From a bacterium (GTDB taxonomy: Bacteria > Patescibacteriota > Gracilibacteria > Peribacterales > Peribacteraceae), in assembly GCA_029558515.1 (NCBI GenBank), contig JAKQEM010000024.1, forward strand, positions 121,164-163,926: DNA of 42,763 nt, read 5' to 3'. Below, piece by piece: positions 30,613-39,277 of the stretch. A program made the translations under genes and the position numbers. Below the pieces are notes generated by a model that saw only the letters and a list, made by a program, of their open reading frames with translations, searched no databases and was not told where the DNA came from. Each line of letters opens with the position of its first letter. Position 1 is the first letter of the stretch.

Positions 30613-32994
30613 ATGCGTTTGCCCCTAACACACATCACCATCGCACTGTTTCTACTTTGCGCCCCCCTCACTGCGACTGCGGGAACGATCCAAGCGGAAG
30701 ATTCCGTCGCAGGGGTGGGGCTGACCGTGACACTGTCGGACTTCACGCCGCAGGCATCCGTTGAAGTGCAACTCACTGCGCCGGACGGCACGCCCGATTC
30801 GTTTGCCGCACAAACGGATGAGACGGGCACTGCGGAGCTGGCCATCGCCGGACGCTTTGCGCAGCGCGCGGGTATCTATGTCCTGCGCACGCCCAACGAC
30901 ACCTCCGGCATGACAACGGTTCTGGTGGAACCCGATTCCATGGACCCGCGCACGTCTGCACTGCAGGTCCAAACCCCGCGCATCGCCGCCGACGGACACG
31001 AGACCGCCGCCATCGAAGTCACCCTCCGGGACCGCTACGGCAACCCCCTGCCGGGGCGCGCCGCGAGCGTCCTCTCCGGCCGCACGACCGATACCATTCG
31101 CGCACTCACGCCGGAAACCGATGTGCAGGGCACCCAGCACTTCTCCTTTTCGACGCGTACGCCGGGAACATCGTCCCTCCGCGCAATCGATCTCCTCAGT
31201 GGCGCACCCGTGCTGGAATCGGCTACGGTGGAAGCACGAGGGACGGCCGTGGGCGGACAGACGGCATACGCATCCCCCTATGCGGCGCAGACCTCTTTGG
31301 ACGGTCGCTTCTTCTACGCCCAGGTACTGCCGTCCTTCGATATCATCGATCACTTCGAAGTGGAGGCGCCTCAAACGATGCAGCCGGGCGTCGAAGCGCA
31401 GAAACTGACCGTCCGCGCCGTGGACCGCTCAGGCAACACCGTGGAGAACTACCTCGGCACGGTTCTCTTCTCCTCCACCGACCCCGCGGCCACACTCCCC
31501 AATTTCGGCACGTACACGTTCCGCGAACGGGATCTGGGAGCGATGACGTTTGCGCTGGCGCTGAAGTTCCGTTCCAGCGGCACGCAAACCTTCCGGGTGG
31601 AAGATGCCAATGACGACCGCATCGCCGGCGAAGCGACCATCCAAGTGGGCGGAGACGCGACGAACCCCGGCACGGGCACCATTGAGATCACCTCGCACAA
31701 AAACGACGATTACATCAATGGCACGGACATCCTCGTGGAAGGACGCGGTCCACGATTCGCCAATATCATCGTCATGGGCGGACCGCAGGATGCGACGGGC
31801 GCCACGGACGGCGAGGGCAACTTCTCCGTTCCGGTATCGCTGAATCCCGCCCAGACGGACCACACCATCCGCGTGCGTGATGAAACGGGACGCAACGACT
31901 CGGGTCCGATTCACCTCATTTTGGACAGGAGCGCAGAGGAGATCGAACTCATCCAATTTTCTCCCGAGAAACCCGATGCAGGCACGCAGGTGCTCGTGGT
32001 CGTACGGAGCACGCCCGACCTCGCACAGGTGATGCTGCGGCTGCCGGCGGGCACCGCCGTCCAGGAGACCATTCTGACGGAGAATGCGATGCAAGCGGGC
32101 TCGTACCAAGGATTTCTCACCGCGCCCGACGCGGGCACATACCAACCGTCCGTCATCGCCACCGATCGAGCGGGCAACCGGACGGAGGTACGCACGACGC
32201 TCACGGTCGCGTCCACGCAGCTCCCCCGCGTGGAGAATCTGCGGATCGAACCGCGGGAAGAAGCCATCGCACTCCGCTGGGACGCCGTTGAGGGGAGCGT
32301 TACCGGGTACCGCCTCTACATCGGAGAAGGACCCGACAACTTCCTCTACACGTTGGATACGGGCGGACCCGTCACCCAAGCGGTCGTGCGCGGCCTCCTG
32401 CCGGACCGCGTGTATCACTTCGCCGTCACGGCTCTCCGGGAAGATCTGGAAAGCGAGGGGAAGAGCACGGTTGTCACGGGGCAACCGCTGGGCATCTCGC
32501 TCAACGTGATCCCCGAAGAGAGCGCATTGCAGGTGCGCTGGACGTCTCTCTCCGCAGATCTCCCCCTCTCGTCCTTCGTACTGGAGTACGGGACGGACGA
32601 AACGGCGCTCTCCGAGAAGCGCATACTGAACGGCGAACTGCGCGACGTCACGCTGCGCGACCTGCTCCCCGGCGTTCCCTACTTCCTGCGGCTGACGCCC
32701 GTGACCGTCTCCGGCGAGGAGATGACGCAGCTCTCCGCCACGGGCAAAGGCACGCCCGGCGGTACGGGCTTCCATGCCGCGCCGCGCGATGAAGCGCCGT
32801 TTGACATCACCCTCCATCCCGGTGCACAGCTCAATCCACCGCCCGCAGTGAATGACGTCGGACTCCCCCGCAGCGCCTGGATGGCAGCCGCGGGCATGGG
32901 CGCGCTTTGCATCCTCTGGTACGTCCGGCGCAAACAGTCCGCCCGCAGAACCGATCGCTTCCTGCAAGCGGTCTCCGCCCGCTATCATTCCTGA
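30613..32994 (+). CDS. Large surface-anchored Ig-like/FN3 repeat protein
   Basis: 793 residues from ATG 30613. Signal peptide at 1-23 (PLTHITIALFLLCAPLTATA). Then a chain of beta-sandwich domains: two N-terminal domains, one with the Big_1/invasin-like motif VTLRDRYGNPLPG (about 133-145); a middle domain with AVDRSGNTVENYLGTVLFSS; a Ig-like unit around SHKNDDYINGTDILVEGRG (about 358-376); and two fibronectin type III modules (about 535-720; LRWDAVEGSVTGYRLYIGEG, VLEYGTDE). Near the C-terminus one membrane helix (WMAAAGMGALCILWYV) is followed by a basic tail (RRKQSARRTDR), so the protein is fixed in the membrane with a long extracellular stalk. It probably acts in adhesion or host contact. The C-terminus nearly abuts the PfkB gene. 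Confidence 0.85.
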   Translation: MRLPLTHITIALFLLCAPLTATAGTIQAEDSVAGVGLTVTLSDFTPQASVEVQLTAPDGTPDSFAAQTDETGTAELAIAGRFAQRAGIYVLRTPNDTSGMTTVLVEPDSMDPRTSALQVQTPRIAADGHETAAIEVTLRDRYGNPLPGRAASVLSGRTTDTIRALTPETDVQGTQHFSFSTRTPGTSSLRAIDLLSGAPVLESATVEARGTAVGGQTAYASPYAAQTSLDGRFFYAQVLPSFDIIDHFEVEAPQTMQPGVEAQKLTVRAVDRSGNTVENYLGTVLFSSTDPAATLPNFGTYTFRERDLGAMTFALALKFRSSGTQTFRVEDANDDRIAGEATIQVGGDATNPGTGTIEITSHKNDDYINGTDILVEGRGPRFANIIVMGGPQDATGATDGEGNFSVPVSLNPAQTDHTIRVRDETGRNDSGPIHLILDRSAEEIELIQFSPEKPDAGTQVLVVVRSTPDLAQVMLRLPAGTAVQETILTENAMQAGSYQGFLTAPDAGTYQPSVIATDRAGNRTEVRTTLTVASTQLPRVENLRIEPREEAIALRWDAVEGSVTGYRLYIGEGPDNFLYTLDTGGPVTQAVVRGLLPDRVYHFAVTALREDLESEGKSTVVTGQPLGISLNVIPEESALQVRWTSLSADLPLSSFVLEYGTDETALSEKRILNGELRDVTLRDLLPGVPYFLRLTPVTVSGEEMTQLSATGKGTPGGTGFHAAPRDEAPFDITLHPGAQLNPPPAVNDVGLPRSAWMAAAGMGALCILWYVRRKQSARRTDRFLQAVSARYHS

Positions 32995-33000
32995 TATCCG

Positions 33001-33993
33001 ATGACGCTCCGCACGCTGTCCATCGGCGGGGCCACATTCGACTTGTTCGTTCGGACCGATCCGTCGGTGATCCGTTCCCATGAAGAGAAACGCGCCTTTA
33101 CGCTGCCACTGGGGGAGAAACTGCGCATCGAGGATGTCACCGGCACATTCGGCGGCGGTGCGGCCAATTCGTCGGTGGGGTTCGCGCGTCTGGGATGCGC
33201 CGCGTCCTTCGGCGGCCCCCTCGCCTCGGATCAGTGGGGACAATCGATCCGCTGCAATCTGGAACACGAACACGTCCGTCTGGAACAGGCGACCATCGTG
33301 GAGGAAGAAGCATCCAGTTTCTCGCTGATTCTCTCGGCCGAGAGCGGCGAACGCACCATCCTCACGCACAAAGGCATCGACCGGCACCTGGCAGACCCGA
33401 CCTTCGCGCTGGAAGCCGCGCGCACGATGGACGCGATCTACGTCACCTCCATCCACGATGACAGCCGCGAGATCAGTGACGACATCGCCTCCATGCTCAC
33501 CGCCCTGCCGCAGATCCACCTCACGTGGAACCCGGGAGGGAATCAAATCGCCGCAGGGATGACCGAGGCAAACGCACGGCTTCTCCTGCCGCACGTCGAC
33601 CTGCTCCTGCTCAACAGAGAGGAGGCACTGGGCTTCACGGGACGCACGACGGTACACGATGCGCTGCGCGCGCTGACGGAAGCAGGTGTGCAACGCATTG
33701 CCGTCACGGACGGTCCCCGCGGCGTCACGGCGACGGACGGGACGAAGCTGTACCGCTGCGCGGCACTGCCTTCAACCGTCATCGATACCACGGGTGCGGG
33801 CGACGCCTTCGGCACGGGAGCCACCTGGGCGCTTCTCACGGGCGAAGACTTGCCAGATGCCCTGCGAGCGGGTACGATAAACGCATCCAGTGTCGTGGGA
33901 ATGATCGGAGCCCAGGACGGACTCCTCACAGAAACCCGCATGCGGCAACGGCTCACGGAAACGGACATTCCCGTTGAGTGCGAACCCTTCTGA
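33001..33993 (+). CDS. PfkB-family sugar/nucleoside kinase
   Basis: 330 residues. The ribokinase-like fold is clear: GTFGGGAANSSVGFARLG (about 49-66, PfkB signature 1 region), DLLLLNREEALGFTG (about 200-215), and the ATP/anion-hole motif DTTGAGDAFGTGATWALL (about 262-279) containing the catalytic Asp. The N-terminus TLRTLSIGGATFDLFV fits the family. The substrate could be ribose, adenosine or fructose; the sequence does not decide. It starts 6 bases after the surface protein stop, so it is likely in the same transcript, although TATCAT at the end of the previous gene (about 32983) might serve as its own -10. The next gene follows after 47 bases. Confidence 0.92.
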   Translation: MTLRTLSIGGATFDLFVRTDPSVIRSHEEKRAFTLPLGEKLRIEDVTGTFGGGAANSSVGFARLGCAASFGGPLASDQWGQSIRCNLEHEHVRLEQATIVEEEASSFSLILSAESGERTILTHKGIDRHLADPTFALEAARTMDAIYVTSIHDDSREISDDIASMLTALPQIHLTWNPGGNQIAAGMTEANARLLLPHVDLLLLNREEALGFTGRTTVHDALRALTEAGVQRIAVTDGPRGVTATDGTKLYRCAALPSTVIDTTGAGDAFGTGATWALLTGEDLPDALRAGTINASSVVGMIGAQDGLLTETRMRQRLTETDIPVECEPF

Positions 33994-34040
33994 TCCTCCG
34001 ATACCCAGAACCACTCCCCCACCCATTTTCCTCCCTCCGT

Positions 34041-34718
34041 ATGGCAGACGATTCGCTGCTTCACATCCAGGAACTGCTCGAGAGCGCCCAGGCGTCTCTG
34101 AAGACCGCCTCCGCACTGCTGCGCGATCTCACCGGCATCGCCGATCCCAACCGGGAACGGCACATTCAGCGTGCGGCACTCACCCCGTCGAGCGGTCCCG
34201 TGAGCGGACGGGTGATCGAAGGCGTCTTCGACGGACAGAACATGATGGACGGCAACGGCCAGAGCTATCCCGTCCCGGCCAACTACGCATCCAAGAGCAA
34301 ATTGGTGGAGGGCGACGGCATGAAGCTGACCATCACCGACGAAGGCAAATTCATCTACAAGCAGATCGCCCCCATCGAACGCCGCATCACGAAAGGCGTC
34401 CTCATTCAGGAGGACGGACAGTACAAAGTGCTCGTCGAAGGACGCGCGCTCCGCGTGCTGCTCGCCTCCGTCACCTTCTACCGCGCCGAAGTCGGCGACC
34501 AGGTCACGGTGCTGCTGCCGAGTGAAGGCCAGGCGCAGTGGGCCGCCATCGAAGCCGTTCTCCCCCGCCACCTGGCCGACGCCGCCGCACAGGAACTGGT
34601 GGCCGGAAGCAGGGACGCTGAAGCGGACGGCGAACTCTCCCCCGTGCTCAACCGTGCGCTCTTAGCCGAGGACGAGGAAGAGGAAACACCGAAGACGACG
34701 AGGAAGAGGAAGGCGTAA
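34041..34718 (+). CDS. Conserved hypothetical protein with basic tail
   Basis: 225 residues from ATG 34041 (MADDSLLHIQELLES). It opens with a helix (about 5-30). A central beta-rich segment of about 110 residues follows, with VSGRVIEGVFDGQNMMDGNG, QSYPVPANYASKSKLVEGDG, MKLTITDEGKFIYKQIAPI, then VTFYRAEVGDQVTVLLPSEG. This looks like a tandem of small barrel (OB or SH3-like) units. The end is acidic then basic (EDEEEETPKTTRKRKA), a nucleic-acid-binding type of tail. I believe similar sequences occur across Patescibacteria without assigned function, but could not check. No membrane part. It lies between the kinase and a TPR protein on the same strand. Confidence 0.75.
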   Translation: MADDSLLHIQELLESAQASLKTASALLRDLTGIADPNRERHIQRAALTPSSGPVSGRVIEGVFDGQNMMDGNGQSYPVPANYASKSKLVEGDGMKLTITDEGKFIYKQIAPIERRITKGVLIQEDGQYKVLVEGRALRVLLASVTFYRAEVGDQVTVLLPSEGQAQWAAIEAVLPRHLADAAAQELVAGSRDAEADGELSPVLNRALLAEDEEEETPKTTRKRKA

Positions 34719-34766
34719 GTGGAACTCGCTACCACCAGCCCCCGTCACCTGCTACCATCCGGGTCC

Positions 34767-35999
34767 ATGCACGTCCCGGCCCGGATCACTCTGCCGATAG
34801 CCGCCGCCCTGCTCCTCGCGGGAGGCATTCTCACGTTCCTCTTTCTGCAACTGGAGGGAACGCGCGCGATGCTGATGGCGGAGCTATTGGAGGAACCGGC
34901 GGCGGGAAGCGGCGCGCGGCACGAGACGCCGACCACCACTCTCCTCCCTCTCGATGAAGAGGGCGCGCTCCTGCATCTGCGGCGCGGAGACGTGCACGCG
35001 CTCAGGGGTGACTGGAAGAAAGCCGAACAGGAGTACGCGGAGGCCGTGGAAAAGGACGGCGGACTGCCGGCGCTGCGCAAACTGGTGCAGGCGCAGATCC
35101 AGAGACGGGACATCCGGGGGGCGCGTACAACCCTTGAGCAACTGCAGCGTGTGGGCGCGAGCGCCGATGACCTGCTCCTCTGGGAGAGTACCATCGCGCT
35201 CCGAACCGGCGAGCTCACCAAAGCGCAAGGGCTGCTGGAGGGGGCGACGGCATCACCGCAACAACAGTACGGCCTCGGACTGCTCTTCCTCATGACGGGC
35301 AAGCACGAAGAAGCACGCGCGGCCTTGCGGGAAACGGCGGGCGGATGGGAGCCGGTGCTGCGCGCGCATGCGCGGGAGATCCTGAATGCCTACGAGGAGT
35401 ATGCGCTCTTTCCGGAGAGCCCGGAAATCCACCTGCAGACACTGCTGAGTCGGGCGCTGGCGGAGGCGGGCGAATGCGAACTGGCGCTGCCCATGCTCTC
35501 CCGCGTCACGCGGCAGCAGGATGACTACCGCGACGCGTGGATCGTCCGAGGATTTTGCGAACTGACGACGGAACGAACGGAGGAAGCACTTGCGTCACTG
35601 GAGCAGGCCTATCGCATCGATCCGCAGAAACCCGAGACACAGTACTTCCTGGCACGGGCCTACGGCGATCGGGGGGATCATGCCAACGCGCTGACCTTCC
35701 TGCAGTATGCGCTCCGGAACGCGTTCCAACCGGAGGCGGAGGTGAGGCAACTGCTGGCTGCCGAAGCGCTGCAACTGGGACAATCTGCTCTCGCACTGGA
35801 ACAGTTTGACACGCTCACCAAGCTGCCGGGTGCCACCATCGAAACATTCGATCAATGCATCCAAGCGTTGCTCGCGGCCAATAGGCCGCAAGAAGCGATC
35901 GTGAAGGCGGAGGAAGCGCGGTCTCGATGGCCTTTGGATCCCCGCGCGCAGATGCTCCTGCAACAGGCGCAGGCTGCGGCCACCCCGGCGGACGCATGA
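34767..35999 (+). CDS. Membrane-anchored TPR protein
   Basis: 410 residues. One N-terminal membrane helix (about 7-28, LPIAAALLLAGGILTFLFL) is followed by tetratricopeptide-like helix pairs from about 70 to the end. Typical units read HALRGDWKKAEQEYAEAVEK, LLFLMTGKHEEARAALRET, SLEQAYRIDPQKPETQYFLA and YGDRGDHANALTFLQYAL. Such proteins act as scaffolds, here probably outside the membrane. The start at ATG 34767 is chosen for the membrane helix; TACCAT lies 8 bases upstream. The stop codon overlaps the start of the next gene (ATGA at 35996-35999), so the two are translationally coupled. Confidence 0.87.
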   Translation: MHVPARITLPIAAALLLAGGILTFLFLQLEGTRAMLMAELLEEPAAGSGARHETPTTTLLPLDEEGALLHLRRGDVHALRGDWKKAEQEYAEAVEKDGGLPALRKLVQAQIQRRDIRGARTTLEQLQRVGASADDLLLWESTIALRTGELTKAQGLLEGATASPQQQYGLGLLFLMTGKHEEARAALRETAGGWEPVLRAHAREILNAYEEYALFPESPEIHLQTLLSRALAEAGECELALPMLSRVTRQQDDYRDAWIVRGFCELTTERTEEALASLEQAYRIDPQKPETQYFLARAYGDRGDHANALTFLQYALRNAFQPEAEVRQLLAAEALQLGQSALALEQFDTLTKLPGATIETFDQCIQALLAANRPQEAIVKAEEARSRWPLDPRAQMLLQQAQAAATPADA

Positions 36000-36820
36000 A
36001 AGCCCGGCGCATCGCCCTCATCGGAATCACTGCGCTGCTCGCGGCATCGGGAACCGCCATGGCCGGCATAGCACTGTTCGTCGTGCTCCCGCGCGCCTCC
36101 GCTCCTCTCCTGCCCGTCCGATCATCGGGCGCGGTGCTGTGGGTGGCGGATACCGCCGTCCTGACGGAGATGGCGACGCAGTTTCTACAGAGCGAACAGC
36201 GGCAAGCGCTGGATGCCGTCGTACGCACGTGGGGCAGAACCACACTGGGGCCGGACGTGAGTGTGCGGTACGACGTGCTGCCCTTGTTGAACGAAGCACT
36301 TCTCATATGGGATGACGCAACGGGAGACTGGACACTGCGCAGCGTCATCGACGGCGGTGCGGAAGCTTTTCTGGATCGTCTGCATGCATCGTACCGCGCA
36401 GGAATCCCCAATGTCGTACGTACGCAGCGACTGCTGGATGACCGCTTCCCGTTAAACATGGTAGAGATCGACGATCAGACCGTGACGGACGACAGCACGC
36501 AGGAGAACGGATGGACCGTGCGCATCCAGCGCTCACTCACCGGAAGCGGCACCCTCGCCTCCGCCCGCAGGGGCCGCGAGATCATACTGGGAGCAAACCC
36601 CGCCGCCGTGCGCGCGCTCCTGCAGAAGACGATCACGCCTCCCGCTCCCTGGCGCGGTATCCTCGCCATCGGCTCCCTCCCGCGCAAGCTGCTTGCCTCC
36701 GAGACGGCCACCCTGTTCCTGCCCGCCACCTTGCAGGGAACGATCGGCGCCGGAAGCGGTGATACGATCCTCTGGTCACTGCGGCGGCAGAACGATACGC
36801 TGACCGTCACGACGCACTGA
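35996..36820 (+). CDS. Membrane-anchored DUF3352-like protein
   Basis: 274 residues from ATG 35996, overlapping the TPR gene stop by four bases. A basic start (MKARRIALIG) and one membrane helix (about 9-35, ITALLAASGTAMAGIALFVV) lead to an extracytoplasmic domain. That domain has GAVLWVADTAVLTEMATQFL (about 45-64), VRYDVLPLLNEALLIWDDA, GGAEAFLDRLHASYRAGIPN and GREIILGANPAAVRALLQKT, which recall DUF3352 proteins (repeated alpha/beta units around a LP-x-D-x-A motif). The match is by feel and weak. Coupling to the TPR gene suggests the two proteins work together at the cell surface. Confidence 0.7.
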   Translation: MKARRIALIGITALLAASGTAMAGIALFVVLPRASAPLLPVRSSGAVLWVADTAVLTEMATQFLQSEQRQALDAVVRTWGRTTLGPDVSVRYDVLPLLNEALLIWDDATGDWTLRSVIDGGAEAFLDRLHASYRAGIPNVVRTQRLLDDRFPLNMVEIDDQTVTDDSTQENGWTVRIQRSLTGSGTLASARRGREIILGANPAAVRALLQKTITPPAPWRGILAIGSLPRKLLASETATLFLPATLQGTIGAGSGDTILWSLRRQNDTLTVTTH

Positions 36821-36828
36821 GCGATCGT

Positions 36829-36857
36829 TTGCCTTTCCGTGCCACGCCCGCTACCCT
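36829..36857 (+). promoter_or_regulatory. Promoter of secF
   Basis: TTGCCT (36829-36834), 17 bases, TACCCT (36852-36857), then 9 bases to ATG 36867. Confidence 0.55.
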
Positions 36858-36866
36858 CCTCACCCG

Positions 36867-37772
36867 ATGTCATTCCTCCGTTTCTCCCGGCTCGCCCTTC
36901 CGCTCTCCGCGCTGCTGATCGTGGCGTCCTTCGTCGTTTTTTTCTCGCCGGGGCCGCAGGTGGGCATCGAATTCACGGGCGGCACGCTCATGGAACTGTC
37001 GCTGCCGGAGACCGCAACCCAGGAAGATCTCTCCGCCGCGGTCGCTTCTTTCCAGCGGGAAGGCGCACCTCTCCAGGGCGTTACGATCGCCCGCACACGC
37101 ACGGACAGCTACTTCCTCCGTACGCCGACCCTGAGCAGTGACGACCACACCGTCTTCCTCGCACACATCGAATCCTCCCTGGGAGAGGTGCAGGAACAGC
37201 AGTACACGACCATCGGCCCCACGGTGGGAAGCACCTTGCAGAAACGTGCTCTCTGGGCGCTGGTTGCGGCGGGCCTCGCGATCGTCCTCTACCTTGCCAT
37301 CGCCTTCCGCAAGATCCCCCGGCATCTGAGTCCGTGGAGTTTCGGCATCAGCGCCATCATCGCCCTCCTCCACGATGTCATCATCACCATCGGACTCTTC
37401 ACCGTCCTCAGCTGGTACACCACGTTCCAGATCGACACGCTCTTCATCACGGCGCTCCTCAGCATCATGGGGTACTCCGTGAGCGACACCATCGTCATCT
37501 TCGACCGCATCCGCGACAACCTGCTCCTGGAAGGGAGGAAGGGCGCGACCTTCGACGTCATCGCCGAACGCAGCCTGCTGCAGAGCTTCACCCGCACCAT
37601 CAATACGGGGCTCGGCGCACTCATCATGCTCTTCGCCCTCTTCTTCTTCGGATCGGAAAGTATCCGCTGGTTCATCCTCGCGCTCATCGCCGGCACGATC
37701 ATCGGCACCTACTCTTCCTACTTCGTCGCAACGCCGCTCTTGGTGCTGTGGCAGAAATGGAGGAAGAGTTGA
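36867..37772 (+). CDS. secF: Protein translocase subunit SecF
   Basis: 301 residues, normal for SecF, which with SecD uses the proton gradient to help export through SecYEG. TM1 about 9-27, then VGIEFTGGTLMELSLPE (about 33-49; the conserved FTGGT motif), an extracytoplasmic head domain to about 120, and five further membrane helices. The signature LLSIMGYSVSDTIVIFDRI (about 197-215) followed by RDN is intact. The end YFVATPLLVLWQKWRKS is repeated in diverged form at 39909-39969. secD is not adjacent: the upstream gene is a DUF3352-like protein, so secD must lie elsewhere. The toxin-antitoxin island starts right after the stop. Confidence 0.96.
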   Translation: MSFLRFSRLALPLSALLIVASFVVFFSPGPQVGIEFTGGTLMELSLPETATQEDLSAAVASFQREGAPLQGVTIARTRTDSYFLRTPTLSSDDHTVFLAHIESSLGEVQEQQYTTIGPTVGSTLQKRALWALVAAGLAIVLYLAIAFRKIPRHLSPWSFGISAIIALLHDVIITIGLFTVLSWYTTFQIDTLFITALLSIMGYSVSDTIVIFDRIRDNLLLEGRKGATFDVIAERSLLQSFTRTINTGLGALIMLFALFFFGSESIRWFILALIAGTIIGTYSSYFVATPLLVLWQKWRKS

Positions 37773-37792
37773 GGGTGAAGAGTAAAGAATAA
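37770..37792 (+). repeat. Short heptad spacer after secF
   Basis: Units GTTGAGG, GTGAAGA and GTAAAGA overlap the secF stop. Nearly the same units follow the secF-like fragment at 39964-39985. Confidence 0.4.
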
Positions 37793-38146
37793 TTACGACA
37801 AGGCAAAATGGGATCGCAGGTATGCTTTGATCTGTTCACCCCACTCACTGTCCAGATCACCGATCTTCTTCAGAAATCGTGAACGATCAAAACTGTGAAT
37901 GTGTTGTACTTTGACCAGTGTCGGTTTCCAGAGATGATTGCGCTCCGAGACAGGGATAAGAATGTCATACTCCCAACGCCTCTCTTTGTACGAACTCATC
38001 AACATCACGGTATACAGACCCTCACTCTTCGGAAGCCAATTCGCCTGTATCACCACGGCAGGTCTCTTGCCATGATACTCCCTGCCCACACTCGGATCAC
38101 TCTTCACCAGCCAAATTTCCAGAGGGTTGATCCGGCTAAAGGACAT
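37793..38146 (-). CDS. MazF/PemK-like mRNA interferase toxin
   Basis: 117 residues from ATG 38144-38146 (MSFSRINPLEIWLVK). The N-terminal pattern INPLEIWLVKSDPSVGREYHG then KRPAVVIQANWL is that of the MazF/PemK SH3-like barrel, with the Arg of GKRPAVVI in the active-site loop region. TVMLMSSYKERRWEYDILIP and TLVKVQHIHSFDRSRFLKK match the second half, and the length equals the family's. These toxins cut mRNA at short motifs and stop growth. It begins 11 bases inside the end of the upstream antitoxin gene (stop 38136-38138), a toxin-second order with translational coupling. An ATG at 38170 is a longer alternative. Its partner is the XRE-Panacea protein, not a MazE-like antitoxin. Confidence 0.82.
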   Translation of the reverse strand: MSFSRINPLEIWLVKSDPSVGREYHGKRPAVVIQANWLPKSEGLYTVMLMSSYKERRWEYDILIPVSERNHLWKPTLVKVQHIHSFDRSRFLKKIGDLDSEWGEQIKAYLRSHFALS

Positions 38147-39020
38147 GGCTGCGATCGGGAAGATTCTCATAATACCGGAGTTCTTCTGCGGACATCGGTT
38201 CCAAGTGCTGCTCGCTATCCATCGCAGCGGCATCCTGTGCCATGTGCAGCATCTCTGCTTCCGTCCGCAGGGCATAGGGCTCGGTGCGCATGTACACCAA
38301 TTCGTAGTCGATCGGCTGTCGGTGCTCCGTCGCTTCCCACGGCACATCACCATGAACGTACTCTTCAATCTGCGTCGCATTCATCAGACCGAGTTTCTCC
38401 GCGACCTCCTGAATCGTTCGATGTTCTTGCGCACTCAAGACGGCGGGATCAGGATCACAGAGCGGAATGTAGCGTGTTTGAGGCATCCCGAAATACTCAT
38501 GCAATACTTTGTTCAGCTGCTGCGCTTGCAGCATCTTCTCCACCACGGGAACAAAATGACTTAGCTGCGGAACAGGACCGAATTGCATGCGCTTGTACGT
38601 CATGCCGGTGATGGACTGTCCCGTTTTCTCGTAGTGATTGAAGTCGCAAAAATAAAGAAGCTTGTAGAGCACGGTCTCCCCCACGTTCGCATGTCCGCCG
38701 ACGAATTGCAAAAGCGTGAGGAGCAATTGACGCAACTTTTCGGGTTGGAAACGAACACCGGACTGCATCGTCTTCTCCTGTGGCTGTTTGCGCTGAGGTG
38801 CAAGAATATCGTCATAACTGATCTGCAGAAAGTTTGCGAGCGTATCAAGCTCCACCGCAGTCAGATCGCGCTTCCCCTGCTCCAGAAGTGAAATCGTCTG
38901 ACGATGTACGCCAAGAGCCTTTGCGACATCGTCCTGCGAAAGCTCACGATCCAGGCGAATCTTGCGTATGCGGATGCCTATTTCCTTTGGAGAAATGCCA
39001 ACCATACGCGCACGGTACAT
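38136..39020 (-). CDS. XRE-HTH / Panacea (DUF4065, SocA-like) antitoxin and repressor
   Basis: 294 residues from ATG 39018-39020; a second in-frame ATG lies at 39003-39005. The N-terminal XRE helix-turn-helix is IRKIRLDRELSQDDVAKALG then VHRQTISLLEQGKRDLTAVE (about 15-55). A basic linker (APQRKQPQEKT) leads to the Panacea domain from about 95: LLLTLLQFVGGHANVGETV, LYKLLYFCDFNHYEKTGQSI, GMTYKRMQFGPVPQLSHFVP. Panacea domains are known as promiscuous antitoxin modules that pair with many toxin folds. The C-terminal 90 residues are acidic. It overlaps the MazF-like gene by 11 bases. It probably represses its own promoter, where a GTTGCAAC palindrome (39034-39041) lies between the -10 and -35 boxes. 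Confidence 0.85.
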   Translation of the reverse strand: MYRARMVGISPKEIGIRIRKIRLDRELSQDDVAKALGVHRQTISLLEQGKRDLTAVELDTLANFLQISYDDILAPQRKQPQEKTMQSGVRFQPEKLRQLLLTLLQFVGGHANVGETVLYKLLYFCDFNHYEKTGQSITGMTYKRMQFGPVPQLSHFVPVVEKMLQAQQLNKVLHEYFGMPQTRYIPLCDPDPAVLSAQEHRTIQEVAEKLGLMNATQIEEYVHGDVPWEATEHRQPIDYELVYMRTEPYALRTEAEMLHMAQDAAAMDSEQHLEPMSAEELRYYENLPDRSHVL

Positions 39021-39026
39021 GATGCA

Positions 39027-39055
39027 ATCTTTTGTTGCAACGTTTTTATTGACAA
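39027..39055 (-). promoter_or_regulatory. Promoter of the first toxin-antitoxin pair
   Basis: On the minus strand TTGTCA (39050-39055), 17 bases, AAAGAT (39027-39032), 6 bases, ATG 39020. The spacer contains the palindrome GTTGCAAC (39034-39041), a possible operator. The -35 overlaps that of the divergent promoter. Confidence 0.6.
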
Positions 39056-39077
39056 GTATTCTGACGTGAAATATTAT
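39049..39077 (+). promoter_or_regulatory. Near-consensus leaderless promoter TTGACA-17-TATTAT
   Basis: TTGACA (39049-39054), 17 bases, TATTAT (39072-39077), then 6 bases to ATG 39084. It is the strongest promoter by consensus in the window and shares TGACA bases with the -35 of the divergent antitoxin promoter. Confidence 0.8.
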
Positions 39078-39083
39078 AAATGC

Positions 39084-39254
39084 ATGGCAACTAATCCACC
39101 AAAAGGTGACAAGCACAGACAGGGGGCTGTCCGTAACCGCACTCAATTCCTTAATCCTCTGACTGGCAAATGGACTAAGCAAGATACTGAAACCAGCAAG
39201 ATCCTGGATGTAAAGGCTGATAATTGCCCATTCAAGGGGGTGCGAAAGAAATAG
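39084..39254 (+). CDS. Small basic protein of a conserved uncharacterised family
   Basis: 56 residues from ATG 39084: it begins MATNPPKGDKHRQGAVRNRT, continues QFLNPLTGKWTKQDTETSKI and ends DVKADNCPFKGVRKK. The pattern PPKG-x-R-GAV-x-R-(S/T)Q, W-x-K-x-DT-x-T-x-K, DVK, PFKGVRKE is one I have seen in short uncharacterised proteins from many phyla, so this is a real gene despite its size. It is rich in Lys, Arg and Gly with no hydrophobic core, probably disordered or nucleic-acid bound. The promoter upstream is near consensus and the mRNA should be leaderless. The DUF4145 gene follows 23 bases later, probably in one operon. Function unknown. Confidence 0.75.
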   Translation: MATNPPKGDKHRQGAVRNRTQFLNPLTGKWTKQDTETSKILDVKADNCPFKGVRKK

Positions 39255-39277
39255 TTTTTCAATTTCCCCAATCCTAA

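Noticed and set aside
31429-33693. A 754-codon open frame on the minus strand opposite the surface protein and PfkB genes
   Set aside because: Its amino-acid pattern is a mirror of the plus-strand codon bias, it has no recognisable domain, and both plus-strand genes have clear motifs.
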